A stretch of DNA of 64,000 bases from IMG/VR virus record IMGVR_UViG_3300040801_001224, positions 186,001 to 250,000 of that record; one strand, written 5' to 3'. Source of the DNA: a virus. Of the stretch, positions 57,275 through 64,000 are shown in pieces. Position numbers and translations under genes: made by a program. How positions within the stretch are numbered: the first letter of the stretch is position 1; each line of letters opens with the position of its first letter. The notes under the pieces are model-generated. The model had not been told where the DNA came from. It worked only from the letters and a program-made list of their open reading frames with translations, and did not search any database.

Positions 57275-58042
57275 AATTTCATTATCATTAGAGTTATTAA
57301 TATAAGATTCAGACATTCGCAGAATTCGGTATCCGAAGTCATTTGCTACATACGAACAAGTTGTATCCCAGTTTTTCACTTCGATACTTGAGTGCCAATA
57401 GTCACCATCGACTTCTATGATTAAGTTATGATCAGGTAAGAGAAAGTCATATAGATGTCTAAAGAATAGTTTGTTTCTCCTATGCTCTTTAGTTTGTATT
57501 AAAAATTGAAATTCATGACGTATATTATTATGGATGAGGATTTCTAATATTCTTTTTTCAATAGAAGTCATTTTAAACTTATTCGATTTTCGTGTTTCAG
57601 TAATTGTTTTGGACAACATTTCTCTATGCTTATCAGTTCGAACATAACGTCCCATTTTTGATGTGTCTGATTTGGGCTTTCTCATTTTTTTCCGAATTTC
57701 TGGATCGTTTGTGAATTTCCCTTCAAAATTTGGGTTCTTTTCGCCTTGAGATAGTCCTAATCTAATTCTCGTTTCTGATATTTTGGATCCGACCCGTTCC
57801 TTATATGATTTTGTTTTTCTTATATTCGAGTTATTGCCTTTTATTGACATTGATTTCATATGAGCTTCTTTGGAACCTGGTTTCTGTCTCCACGTTTCTT
57901 CTCTCGACTTTTGCTGTTTTTTTATAACTCCTGGGCATTTCGTTACCTTGTATTCACATCTGAATACCTTCGTATTCACGGATTGAAATTTTGCTGGAGA
58001 CCCACAATACTCACATACCTTTCCTTCAATAAAATCTGTCAT
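57215..58042 (-). CDS. Free-standing Vsr-like homing endonuclease
   Basis: 275 residues. N-terminal zinc finger (VCEYCGSPAKF...FRCEYKVTKC), NUMOD-like region (GEKNPNFEGKFTNDPEIRKK), then a Vsr-like core: SIEKRILEILIHNNIRHEFQ, HNLIIEVDGDYWHSS and VANDFGYRILRMSESYI. Same E-x-D-G-D-Y-W-H signature as the 51709 enzyme. Its 3' end overlaps the QueD-like gene. A minus-strand late element lies 36 bases upstream. Confidence 0.87.
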   Translation of the reverse strand: MTDFIEGKVCEYCGSPAKFQSVNTKVFRCEYKVTKCPGVIKKQQKSREETWRQKPGSKEAHMKSMSIKGNNSNIRKTKSYKERVGSKISETRIRLGLSQGEKNPNFEGKFTNDPEIRKKMRKPKSDTSKMGRYVRTDKHREMLSKTITETRKSNKFKMTSIEKRILEILIHNNIRHEFQFLIQTKEHRRNKLFFRHLYDFLLPDHNLIIEVDGDYWHSSIEVKNWDTTCSYVANDFGYRILRMSESYINNSNDNEILRTILDCTSAFSVFGDLYD

Positions 58043-58078
58043 GTAGTTTACCTATTAATTCTAGTTCGCTATCATTGT

Positions 58079-58086
58079 TATTTATC
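58079..58086 (-). promoter_or_regulatory. Late promoter GATAAATA (minus strand)
   Basis: TATTTATC on the plus strand, 36 bases before ATG 58042. Confidence 0.65.
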
Positions 58087-58138
58087 TTTTTTTAGGTTAT
58101 AATTAAATCAATATTGAACAGACATAGAGTATACTCCA

Positions 58139-58146
58139 GATAAATA
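58139..58146 (+). promoter_or_regulatory. Late promoter GATAAATA
   Basis: Exact element five bases before ATG 58152; near-leaderless transcript. Confidence 0.6.
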
Positions 58147-58151
58147 ACAGT

Positions 58152-58808
58152 ATGAAGAGGTATATAGGAAAAATAACACCATTCGCATATGCGGCATTTG
58201 CGGCAATTGTTTCAATGTGGCTATTGGCAATGTTCATGTCTATTTCTCAAGAAATTCAGTTGTCAATTACATTATTAATATCCTTCCTCATCGGTTTAAT
58301 GGCTTTCAACATAGCAGGAGCTATAGATGCCAGAAGTTATAAAAAAATGACTCGTGATCCAGAATCCGGAGCTCGGACAAGGCAATATTTCATTGATATA
58401 TCAGAACGTGAAATATCAAGGAGCATAAGAAGCCAGACACCAATTTATGCGATTGCGTTTAAGTTGGACCAATACGAAGAAATTCATAGTGAAGCTCCCA
58501 AATGTATTGCTACTATCTTTGAGCAGATGACTATACATTTAAGAAAAAATACACGAAAAAATGATGTCCTAGCTAGACTAAGTGATAATGCCTTTGTACT
58601 ATTGCTGTCAGACGACACTAAAGAAGAACATACCGGAATGCTTGCTGAACGAGTTCAGAATACTGTGAACTCACTAATGTGTACCGCAAATAATAAAACA
58701 TACCAAAATCTAACAGCCACTACATTCGTTGAACCATATGATATGGATAACGACATGAGCTCTGAAGACTTTACAACTCGCCTAGAAAACATCTTAGAAA
58801 ACGCTTGA
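58152..58808 (+). CDS. Membrane protein with degenerate GGDEF-like domain
   Basis: 218 residues. Two membrane helices (about 9-30 and 37-57), then a domain following the GGDEF order: DPESGARTRQYFIDISEREI (DxLTGLxNRR-like), PIYAIAFKLDQYEEI (the 'D-x-D-x-F' strand), LRKNTRKNDVLARLSDNAFV (R-x-GGDEF-like), LLSDDTKEEHTGMLAERVQN. The signature G-G-D-E-F reads S-D-N-A-F (144-148), so diguanylate cyclase activity is unlikely. It may bind c-di-GMP or GTP, or block a host enzyme. Confidence 0.68.
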   Translation: MKRYIGKITPFAYAAFAAIVSMWLLAMFMSISQEIQLSITLLISFLIGLMAFNIAGAIDARSYKKMTRDPESGARTRQYFIDISEREISRSIRSQTPIYAIAFKLDQYEEIHSEAPKCIATIFEQMTIHLRKNTRKNDVLARLSDNAFVLLLSDDTKEEHTGMLAERVQNTVNSLMCTANNKTYQNLTATTFVEPYDMDNDMSSEDFTTRLENILENA

Positions 58809-58833
58809 CAAACACACCAATTTATAGTATAAT
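58805..58833 (+). promoter_or_regulatory. Sigma70-type promoter
   Basis: TTGACA (58805-58810), 17 bases, TATAAT (58828-58833). Drives the glycosyltransferase unit. Confidence 0.92.
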
Positions 58834-58860
58834 GACTATAACTATAAATACAGGTGACTA

Positions 58861-59961
58861 ATGAACACAATTTTTATTATACCTATCGAACCTATCGATA
58901 CACGTTATACCCGTCATTGGTATGAACACATACCGGAATTACTTAAAGCCGCTGGAGATGACCGATACAGAGTCATAACAATTGATGGCACAGACGTCCC
59001 ACCAGTTCCTACTCCAGGCGCATTCTTAGACTTTGGCGCAACGAATATTTATAAGAGTTCACAGCTCATTAAAATTGCTGACAAGTTCCGCCGTGGTGAG
59101 GTTAAGGATGGTGATAAGTTTTTATTTACTGATGCGTGGAATACAAGTATCTTACAAGTAAAGTATATGAGTGAACTATTGGGCGTTAAAACTGAGTTAC
59201 ATGGCTTATGGCATGCTGGTTCTTATGATCCACAAGATTTCTTAGGACGTTTAATCAAGGACAAACGTTGGACAAATAACACGGAAAAGGCAATCTTTTA
59301 TTCATTGGATAAGAATTGGTTTGCTACTGAGTTTCATGTTGAAATGTTTATGGCTAACGTATTTTTAGAAACTGATGTATTTAAAAATGATCAAGACTTA
59401 TCACACAGTGACAGGACAAGGCGTATTGGCATAACTGGTTGGCCAATGGAATACATGACTGAAATGTTAGAGCGTTATGAAGCTCCAAAGAAAGACCTCA
59501 TACTATTTCCGCATCGTCTAGCACCTGAGAAGCAGTTGGATATCTTCAAGGACTTAGAAAAGGAACTGCCCGAATACGAATGGGTTGTCTGTCAGGAAAA
59601 GAAACTGACCAAGAACGAATACCATAAATTATTGGGTAGAGCTAAGATGGTGTTTAGTGCTAACTTACAGGAAACCCTGGGTATTAGTGTTCCTGAAGGA
59701 ATGGCGACAGGCGCTATACCCTGTGTTCCAGACCGTTTAAGTTATGCGGAAATGTACAGAGATGAATGGAAGTATCCAAGTGAATGGACTGAAAGCTTTG
59801 ATTCATATACACGATACAAAGAGAAACTGGTTTCTAGAATTAAAGAACATATGGAATCATATGATGAAAAAATGCGTGAAGTTATTTATGATGACTACAA
59901 AGTTCTACATGAAAAATTCTTTAGCGCAGGACCATTAGTAGAGAGTTTAGTTAGTGAGTAA
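58861..59961 (+). CDS. GT-B glycosyltransferase (GT4-like)
   Basis: 366 residues. The C-terminal half has LILFPHRLAPEKQLDIFKDL and FSANLQETLGISVPEGMATG followed by AIPCVPDRLSYAEM, the E-x7-E nucleotide-sugar pocket of GT4-type enzymes. N-terminal half starts FIIPIEPIDTRYTRHW. It transfers a sugar from a nucleotide-sugar donor; targets could be modified phage DNA, a virion protein or host envelope. The next gene, a sugar-nucleotide epimerase overlapping by eight bases, would supply donor. Confidence 0.82.
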   Translation: MNTIFIIPIEPIDTRYTRHWYEHIPELLKAAGDDRYRVITIDGTDVPPVPTPGAFLDFGATNIYKSSQLIKIADKFRRGEVKDGDKFLFTDAWNTSILQVKYMSELLGVKTELHGLWHAGSYDPQDFLGRLIKDKRWTNNTEKAIFYSLDKNWFATEFHVEMFMANVFLETDVFKNDQDLSHSDRTRRIGITGWPMEYMTEMLERYEAPKKDLILFPHRLAPEKQLDIFKDLEKELPEYEWVVCQEKKLTKNEYHKLLGRAKMVFSANLQETLGISVPEGMATGAIPCVPDRLSYAEMYRDEWKYPSEWTESFDSYTRYKEKLVSRIKEHMESYDEKMREVIYDDYKVLHEKFFSAGPLVESLVSE

Positions 59962-60889
59962 AATTTTAGTAACTGGTGGAAGTGGCTTCATAGGCACTTC
60001 AGTCTGCAATATGTTGGTTAAGGAAGGCTATGAAGTCCATAACTTAGATCGTGTTAAGAAAGTCATTCCTGGCACCAAGCAACATTGGATGGATTTAGGC
60101 AATACAGAACTGCTCGATCAGATCCTATGCGAACATCAGTATGACGCAGTAATACATCTAGCTTCAGAACATGAAGTTGGGAGGAGTATTGTTGAACCAG
60201 AACTCTATTATGAAAACAACGTTGTTAATACGATTAGCTTGCTTCGTCTCATGAAGAAGCATGGCATTGACAAATTAATTATGAGTAGCAGTAGCTCTGT
60301 GTATGGTGACGCTGATTGTTATCCAACACATGAAGAAATGCCAAAAAAGCCATTGAGTCCTTATGCGAGAACTAAGGCTATTATGGAAGATATGCTACAA
60401 GACTTTGATCGTGCTTATGGCATTCAATATACAGCACTAAGATATTTTAATGCTGTAGGCGCAGGGTATACGCAGGAGCCTGCAACACATATTATGCCCA
60501 AGCTATGTCAGAAAGTTTTATCGGGTGAGACATTCAATGTTTATGGTGGTGATTACGATACTGCTGATGGAACGTGTGAACGTGATTATACTCATTTAGA
60601 AGATATAGCAGAAGCGCATATATTGGCGCTGAATTATTTGTTTAATGGTGGCACCAGCCAGATACTAAACATTGGCGAAGGGTATACTTGGAGTGTACTT
60701 GAAATATTAGAAAAATTTGAAGAAGTTACTGGTGAAGAAGTAAAATACGAATTCACTGACAGGAGAGAAGGTGATGTTATGACGACATCTTCCGATTCGA
60801 GCAAAGCAAAGGACTTACTTGGTTGGGAACCTTCTTATAATATAGAAGACATGATAAAAGACGCATGGGAATGGGAGAAAAACAAATGA
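59954..60889 (+). CDS. NAD-dependent sugar-nucleotide epimerase (UDP-glucose 4-epimerase-like)
   Basis: 311 residues, extended SDR fold: GTG-type start then MSKILVTGGSGFIG (TGGSGFIG 7-14), HLASEHEVGRS, SSSSSVYG with catalytic Ser, and Y-x3-K in SPYARTKA, RYFNAVGAG and RDYTHLEDIAEAH. These are the hallmarks of GalE-like epimerases acting on UDP-hexoses. Overlaps the glycosyltransferase by eight bases and the next gene by four. Confidence 0.92.
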   Translation: MSKILVTGGSGFIGTSVCNMLVKEGYEVHNLDRVKKVIPGTKQHWMDLGNTELLDQILCEHQYDAVIHLASEHEVGRSIVEPELYYENNVVNTISLLRLMKKHGIDKLIMSSSSSVYGDADCYPTHEEMPKKPLSPYARTKAIMEDMLQDFDRAYGIQYTALRYFNAVGAGYTQEPATHIMPKLCQKVLSGETFNVYGGDYDTADGTCERDYTHLEDIAEAHILALNYLFNGGTSQILNIGEGYTWSVLEILEKFEEVTGEEVKYEFTDRREGDVMTTSSDSSKAKDLLGWEPSYNIEDMIKDAWEWEKNK

Positions 60890-61353
60890 CCGTCAAGAAA
60901 GACATAAGCTACGAACAGATTGAAGATTACGTTAATCTACTCATTAAAGAGATTGAAGCTAAAGAATGGAAGCCAGACTTAATTGTGGGACTTACTCGTG
61001 GTGGCCTATTGCCAGCAGTACGCCTAAGTCATAAGATGGGTATTCCGATGCAGTCGCTCCAGTGGACCACAAGAGATCATACAAATAGAAATTGTCATGA
61101 TGCGGCATTGGCGGAGGACATGGTTGACGGTATGAAAATACTCATCGTTGATGATATTTGTGACAGTGGTGAAACATTTAAGACCCTTATCAAAGACATG
61201 AACACAAGTGTAGTGGATGATATTGCCTGGCATGAACAAGTACGTTTCGCGGCATTGTTACATAAGAATGGATCACATTTCCATACGGATTTTAAAGCAA
61301 CTACAGTATTAGACGAAAGCATCTGGTGGGTATTTCCCTGGGAGAAAGAATAA
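60886..61353 (+). CDS. Phosphoribosyltransferase, xanthine/hypoxanthine-guanine type
   Basis: 155 residues from ATG 60886, with GGGAG upstream. The PRPP loop ILIVDDICDSGETF and LIVGLTRGGLLPAVRLSHKM (PPi loop R-G-G) are those of purine phosphoribosyltransferases (Gpt/Hpt). It would salvage purine bases to nucleotides using PRPP. Placed between sugar enzymes and the deazaguanine genes, it might act on a modified base, but this is inference. Confidence 0.87.
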   Translation: MTVKKDISYEQIEDYVNLLIKEIEAKEWKPDLIVGLTRGGLLPAVRLSHKMGIPMQSLQWTTRDHTNRNCHDAALAEDMVDGMKILIVDDICDSGETFKTLIKDMNTSVVDDIAWHEQVRFAALLHKNGSHFHTDFKATTVLDESIWWVFPWEKE

Positions 61354-61553
61354 TGGCAGAATCAATAGCCACAATACAATTACTATTAACGCCTGAAGAA
61401 TTAGAAACGTTATATAAAGTAATAGGACATGTTAGCGATGCTGACTTCGAAAAGAAGTTTAAGTTAGATGATGATCAAGTAGAAATTATACATGATATCA
61501 TAAACGAAGTATTTTCATATGAGATGTTATGGAGTGAAGAATGGATTCTATAG
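61353..61553 (+). CDS. Hypothetical protein, 66 aa
   Basis: ATG overlaps the upstream stop (TAATG), GGGAG upstream. MAESIATIQLLLTPEELETL continues as an acidic helical protein. Overlaps the next gene by 13 bases. Not recognised. Confidence 0.7.
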   Translation: MAESIATIQLLLTPEELETLYKVIGHVSDADFEKKFKLDDDQVEIIHDIINEVFSYEMLWSEEWIL

Positions 61554-61801
61554 ATGATTTTGAAGAACGATTATCTGAGAATTATAATCCTGAAGTAGGT
61601 GACTATTTGATGCCTGCAAGGGATAATGGAATGAATTGGGAGTCTAGTAGAATTATTGACAAGAATAAACCGCACATGTATAAGGTTAATTATGATGATA
61701 GATGGTACGCGGTTTTACCTAAAGATATACAATCTTTCAATTATACTGAATGTGGAAATAAAATGTATAAAATAATTGCTATTACACAGATGTCGAGATA
61801 A
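61541..61801 (+). CDS. Hypothetical protein, 86 aa
   Basis: Starts MDSIDDFEERLSENYNPEVG; KVNYDDRWYAVLPKDIQSFN suggests a small beta barrel (SH3-like). Not recognised. Confidence 0.68.
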   Translation: MDSIDDFEERLSENYNPEVGDYLMPARDNGMNWESSRIIDKNKPHMYKVNYDDRWYAVLPKDIQSFNYTECGNKMYKIIAITQMSR

Positions 61802-61810
61802 GGAAATAAA

Positions 61811-62155
61811 ATGAAGTTTGAAGATATACCATGGAAAGACATAGTTGTTGAGACTAAGAACTTCGTCATATTTAACGACGGGTTTCCGGTTAGCGAAGGG
61901 CATGAGTTAATTGTGCCACGAGACCCAAAGAATGTGCGTCATTTAGAAGAGTGTATGTTGACAGCATATAAACGTGGCCGAGATTTAATTCGGAGAGGGT
62001 TGGCCACAGGTTTCAATGTTGGCATGAATTATGGCGAATCTGCTGGCCAGACTGTTCCATATCCACATATACACTTAATTCCACGTAGAGATGGTGATAC
62101 TGAAAACCCACGTGGTGGGATCCGTAACTGTATTCCAGGCAAGGGAGATTATTAA
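61811..62155 (+). CDS. HIT-family nucleotide hydrolase/transferase
   Basis: 114 residues. FNVGMNYGESAGQTVPYPHI then HLIPRRDGD and PRGGIRNCIPGKGDY are typical of bacterial Hint/Ap4A-hydrolase-like HIT proteins. The HxHxHxx triad appears as Y-P-H86-I-H88, so the first His is Tyr while the catalytic middle His (H86) is kept. Acts on nucleoside phosphoramidates or dinucleoside polyphosphates. Confidence 0.88.
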   Translation: MKFEDIPWKDIVVETKNFVIFNDGFPVSEGHELIVPRDPKNVRHLEECMLTAYKRGRDLIRRGLATGFNVGMNYGESAGQTVPYPHIHLIPRRDGDTENPRGGIRNCIPGKGDY

Positions 62156-62334
62156 TGTCAGAACCCAGGACATTTGACCATGAAGGTGGCACTGGTATTA
62201 GTGCTTCTCCCATGTTAGCAAAGAAAGTTGCCGTATCTATTACGGAAGAACAAGCAAGGGAGTTGCTTGGGTTAGTTGATAGGGTAGCCGAATTAGAAAG
62301 ACGAGTTAAGGAGCTATCTGATGAAAAGAGTTGA
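62155..62334 (+). CDS. Hypothetical protein, 59 aa
   Basis: ATG overlaps the HIT stop; MSEPRTFDHEGGTGISASPM, then a coiled-coil-like helix (QARELLGLVDRVAELERRVK). GGGAG eight bases upstream. Overlaps the next gene by 14 bases. Not recognised. Confidence 0.7.
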   Translation: MSEPRTFDHEGGTGISASPMLAKKVAVSITEEQARELLGLVDRVAELERRVKELSDEKS

Positions 62335-62560
62335 GCGTTGGGCACCGGTATTTCTAATACTGCCTAAGAAAATATTAGGAGAATGGTATTGGCTCAGACG
62401 TGTGATGCGTAAGGGTAATGTTTATATGACTGAAAAAGACTATTTGGGTATGGTTGAATCTCAAGAGCCAACTAAAGAGGATATATCAAAATTGTATCCG
62501 TACACTGCGGATGACATATTAGAAATGGAGGACGATGATGAGTGTGAACAAAGACAATAG
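62321..62560 (+). CDS. Small Trp-rich family protein, copy 5
   Basis: 79 residues: WAPVFLILPKKILGEWYWLR, then VYMTEKDYLGMVES match the aromatic-x-P-K, W-x-W and Y-(M/V)-(S/T)-x-(E/K)-(D/E) pattern of the four other copies. Acidic C-terminus. AAGGAG upstream. Confidence 0.7.
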   Translation: MKRVERWAPVFLILPKKILGEWYWLRRVMRKGNVYMTEKDYLGMVESQEPTKEDISKLYPYTADDILEMEDDDECEQRQ

Positions 62561-62945
62561 TCTTGAAGCTATCAGAAAGAAAATCAAAGATTTCAATAAG
62601 AAGTATAGTGAAGAACGTACAACTTGGGCATCAAGCGGAACAAATACTGATCCATTTGGCCTAGGATCTGGCGGTAACGCTGGTTGGCCATATGGTAATG
62701 ATCCTTATATAGGATATCCACAGTATCCAGGGAACAGTGGATGGGATAGTTCAGGAACCGGAACTGTTGATATGACTGCCCTTCAACTCACACAGATCAT
62801 GGCACGCCTAGACGCTATTGAAAAACGTTTGAGGATTATGGAAGATGCTGATCCAGATCTAGTGGAAGCACTCAAGGAAGCTTATGACCATTATAAATTC
62901 ATTGAAAAACTTTGTGAAGATTCCCTGGCGGGGAGGGAAGACTAA
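62535..62945 (+). CDS. Hypothetical protein with Gly/Pro/Tyr-rich linker, 136 aa
   Basis: MMSVNKDNSLEAIRKKIKDF, then a Gly/Asn/Pro/Tyr-rich linker (GWPYGNDPYIGYPQYPGNSG) and a C-terminal helical zone (LTQIMARLDAIEKRLRIMED). Starts within the previous gene. Function unknown; may be a structural or assembly protein. Confidence 0.7.
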   Translation: MMSVNKDNSLEAIRKKIKDFNKKYSEERTTWASSGTNTDPFGLGSGGNAGWPYGNDPYIGYPQYPGNSGWDSSGTGTVDMTALQLTQIMARLDAIEKRLRIMEDADPDLVEALKEAYDHYKFIEKLCEDSLAGRED

Positions 62946-62946
62946 C

Positions 62947-63393
62947 ATGTCAGCCAAGCAATCTAGATATACTGTATTGGGACAAAATACTTGGAATAGT
63001 AGCAATAGCGGCACTGTAACAATAAATACAGGAACAACTACACCAGCCGGAACTGTATCTATCGGCACTACTAGTCAAAGACATCTGGCGATAGAGCCAA
63101 AAGATGATGAAGATAAGTTTTTTGAAAAACTGGGTGGCGGAGAATTAGCCTTAGAGATTTTGTCCTTTGATTTTGATCTAGTTAATAAAACAGCTAGGAT
63201 GGTATGTAGCTCAGCTAATAATATCGATATTGAATTATTTGTTGAAAGACTGGAAGGTTACAATGTTATTATGGGTGGGAATGTGATGGGTATTGATAAA
63301 GTGACAAGCGCATCGGCTAGGACAACAACATCAATATACGATGAAATAGAATGGACAATTGAATTTAAATATAACATTGACAAGCCACGTTAA
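62947..63393 (+). CDS. Hypothetical protein, 148 aa
   Basis: Start at ATG 62947 (MSAKQSRYTVLGQNTWNSSN) one base after the upstream stop, with GGGAGGG upstream. Thr/Ser/Gly-rich N-terminal region, then an alpha/beta domain (GGELALEILSFDFDLVNKTA, FVERLEGYNVIMGGNVMGID). Not recognised. Confidence 0.7.
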   Translation: MSAKQSRYTVLGQNTWNSSNSGTVTINTGTTTPAGTVSIGTTSQRHLAIEPKDDEDKFFEKLGGGELALEILSFDFDLVNKTARMVCSSANNIDIELFVERLEGYNVIMGGNVMGIDKVTSASARTTTSIYDEIEWTIEFKYNIDKPR

Positions 63394-63406
63394 CATATGT
63401 TATAAT
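63377..63406 (+). promoter_or_regulatory. Sigma70-type promoter for queE
   Basis: TTGACA (63377-63382), 18-base spacer starting agCCACG, TATAAT (63401-63406). The -35 lies in the end of the upstream gene. Confidence 0.88.
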
Positions 63407-63426
63407 ACGCTATTAATGGAGAAAGT

Positions 63427-64000
63427 ATGAACAAGCATTATTATTCAGAAATATTTAGAAGTCTACAAGGCGAAGGCACATACACTGGTGCTAACAGCTT
63501 GTGGATTCGTTGGTTTCATTGTAACCTACAGTGTGACGGATTTGGACAAGATGATCCCACTAATCCAGACAGTTATGAACTACCCTACAAAGACTATGAT
63601 TTGATCAACACAAAGACAGTTGAAGATTTGCCAGTATTTGACAAAGGCTGTGATAGCTCATACACATGGAGTAAAAAGTACAAGCACTTAATGGCACACG
63701 AAGATGCGGTAACTATTGTTGACAAGCTAGAAGACACACTACGTGGCCCAGGTAATCCAAATGGCACGTTCCTACATCCAGTCAGTCATCAGGAAACCCA
63801 TATGTGTTTTACCGGTGGTGAGCCCATGCTTAAAAAGAATCAATTAGCTATTGTGGAAACAATGGAAGAGTTTGCTAAAAGACGCAATGCTCCACGTTTT
63901 GTGACTGTTGAAACTAATGGTACACAGAAACTTACAGATGATATGCTCAAACTTATAGGCGGGCATAACAGTTTATTTCCTTCAGGCACTACTAGTGAAT
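63427..64000 (+). CDS. queE: QueE-like radical SAM enzyme, 7-carboxy-7-deazaguanine synthase (3'-truncated)
   Basis: 191 residues to the window edge, no stop. MNKHYYSEIFRSLQGEGTYT, then CNLQC, CFTGGEPML and FVTVETNGT are QueE hallmarks (SLQGEG start, GGEP SAM-binding, ETNG). The iron-sulphur motif is unusual: canonical CxxxCxxC is CNLQC plus 38 residues plus CDSSYTW, so the third Cys (usually in CDTxYsW) has been moved by an insertion. QueE converts carboxytetrahydropterin to 7-carboxy-7-deazaguanine. With the DpdA-like gene this points to deazaguanine in the phage DNA. Confidence 0.9.
   Translation, partial: MNKHYYSEIFRSLQGEGTYTGANSLWIRWFHCNLQCDGFGQDDPTNPDSYELPYKDYDLINTKTVEDLPVFDKGCDSSYTWSKKYKHLMAHEDAVTIVDKLEDTLRGPGNPNGTFLHPVSHQETHMCFTGGEPMLKKNQLAIVETMEEFAKRRNAPRFVTVETNGTQKLTDDMLKLIGGHNSLFPSGTTSE

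Noticed and set aside
1-64000. CRISPR arrays, insertion sequences, integrase or attachment sites
   Set aside because: No regularly spaced repeats, transposase, integrase or flanking direct repeats were seen on reading; nothing suggests a temperate phage.

Overview
The window is part of the genome of a large lytic tailed phage of the T4 kind, infecting a Gram-negative and probably aquatic or marine bacterium. The support for this is a T4-type replisome (family B DNA polymerase, gp44-like clamp loader, gp45-like sliding clamp), PhoH, MazG-type NTP pyrophosphatases, a DsbA-like DNA-binding protein, very long repetitive tail-fibre genes, an Rz/Rz1-type spanin pair (which requires an outer membrane) and a late promoter resembling T4's TATAAATA. 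Genes are dense, mostly on the plus strand, and often overlap by 1-4 bases. No tRNA gene, rRNA gene or CRISPR array was seen. No terminase, portal or major capsid gene was recognised, so this is only a section of the genome. The host cannot be named; two exported proteins of a gammaproteobacterial flavour (an FG-GAP repeat protein and a DUF3718-like protein) hint at a gammaproteobacterium.

Layout. 1-7.9 kb: Hsp20, ClpS, an acidic protein, a nuclease-like/DNA methyltransferase pair, a DnaQ-like exonuclease, a tandem family of small Trp-rich proteins, and ClpP. 8-19.5 kb: small early-type genes including MazG, a RadC/JAMM protein, a DnaE fragment, a GroES-like co-chaperonin, the clamp loader and a HAD phosphatase. 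19.5-23.4 kb: a structured non-coding stretch, an exported FG-GAP protein and SPRY-domain virion proteins. 23.4-31 kb: PhoH, spanins, a J-domain protein, ClpA interrupted by an intein, and an M15 peptidase. 31-45.7 kb: the tail-fibre block. 45.8-49.2 kb: holin, an Acb1-like 2H phosphoesterase, small putative virion proteins, DsbA-like and CheY-like proteins. 49.3-53.8 kb: a DNA polymerase gene fractured by a split intein around a free-standing homing endonuclease. 54-64 kb: sliding clamp, a DpdA-like transglycosylase, a QueD-like T-fold protein, a degenerate GGDEF protein, glycosyltransferase/epimerase/phosphoribosyltransferase, a HIT protein, and QueE running off the end.

How the genes may work together. 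(i) ClpS, ClpA and ClpP are all phage-encoded and keep the residues needed to contact one another, so the phage could run its own N-degron protease; Hsp20, a J-protein and a GroES-like protein make it a wider proteostasis set. (ii) QueD-like, QueE and DpdA-like genes point to 7-deazaguanine in the phage DNA, a known shield against restriction. (iii) An Acb1-like enzyme could defeat CBASS. (iv) A candidate restriction enzyme lies next to a methyltransferase and begins with a T4-like capsid-targeting leader.

Regulation is readable from the sequence. Seventeen sites fit TTGACA (once TTGACT)-N17/18-TATAAT or a close variant; many have CCAC at spacer positions 4-7, and most precede replication, metabolism and takeover genes. 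About twenty copies of GATAAATA or a one-base variant, mostly 22-36 bases before a start codon, precede virion genes and all three free-standing homing endonucleases; this is the probable late promoter. Intrinsic terminators close several units. All functional calls come from reading motifs and have not been tested by database search.
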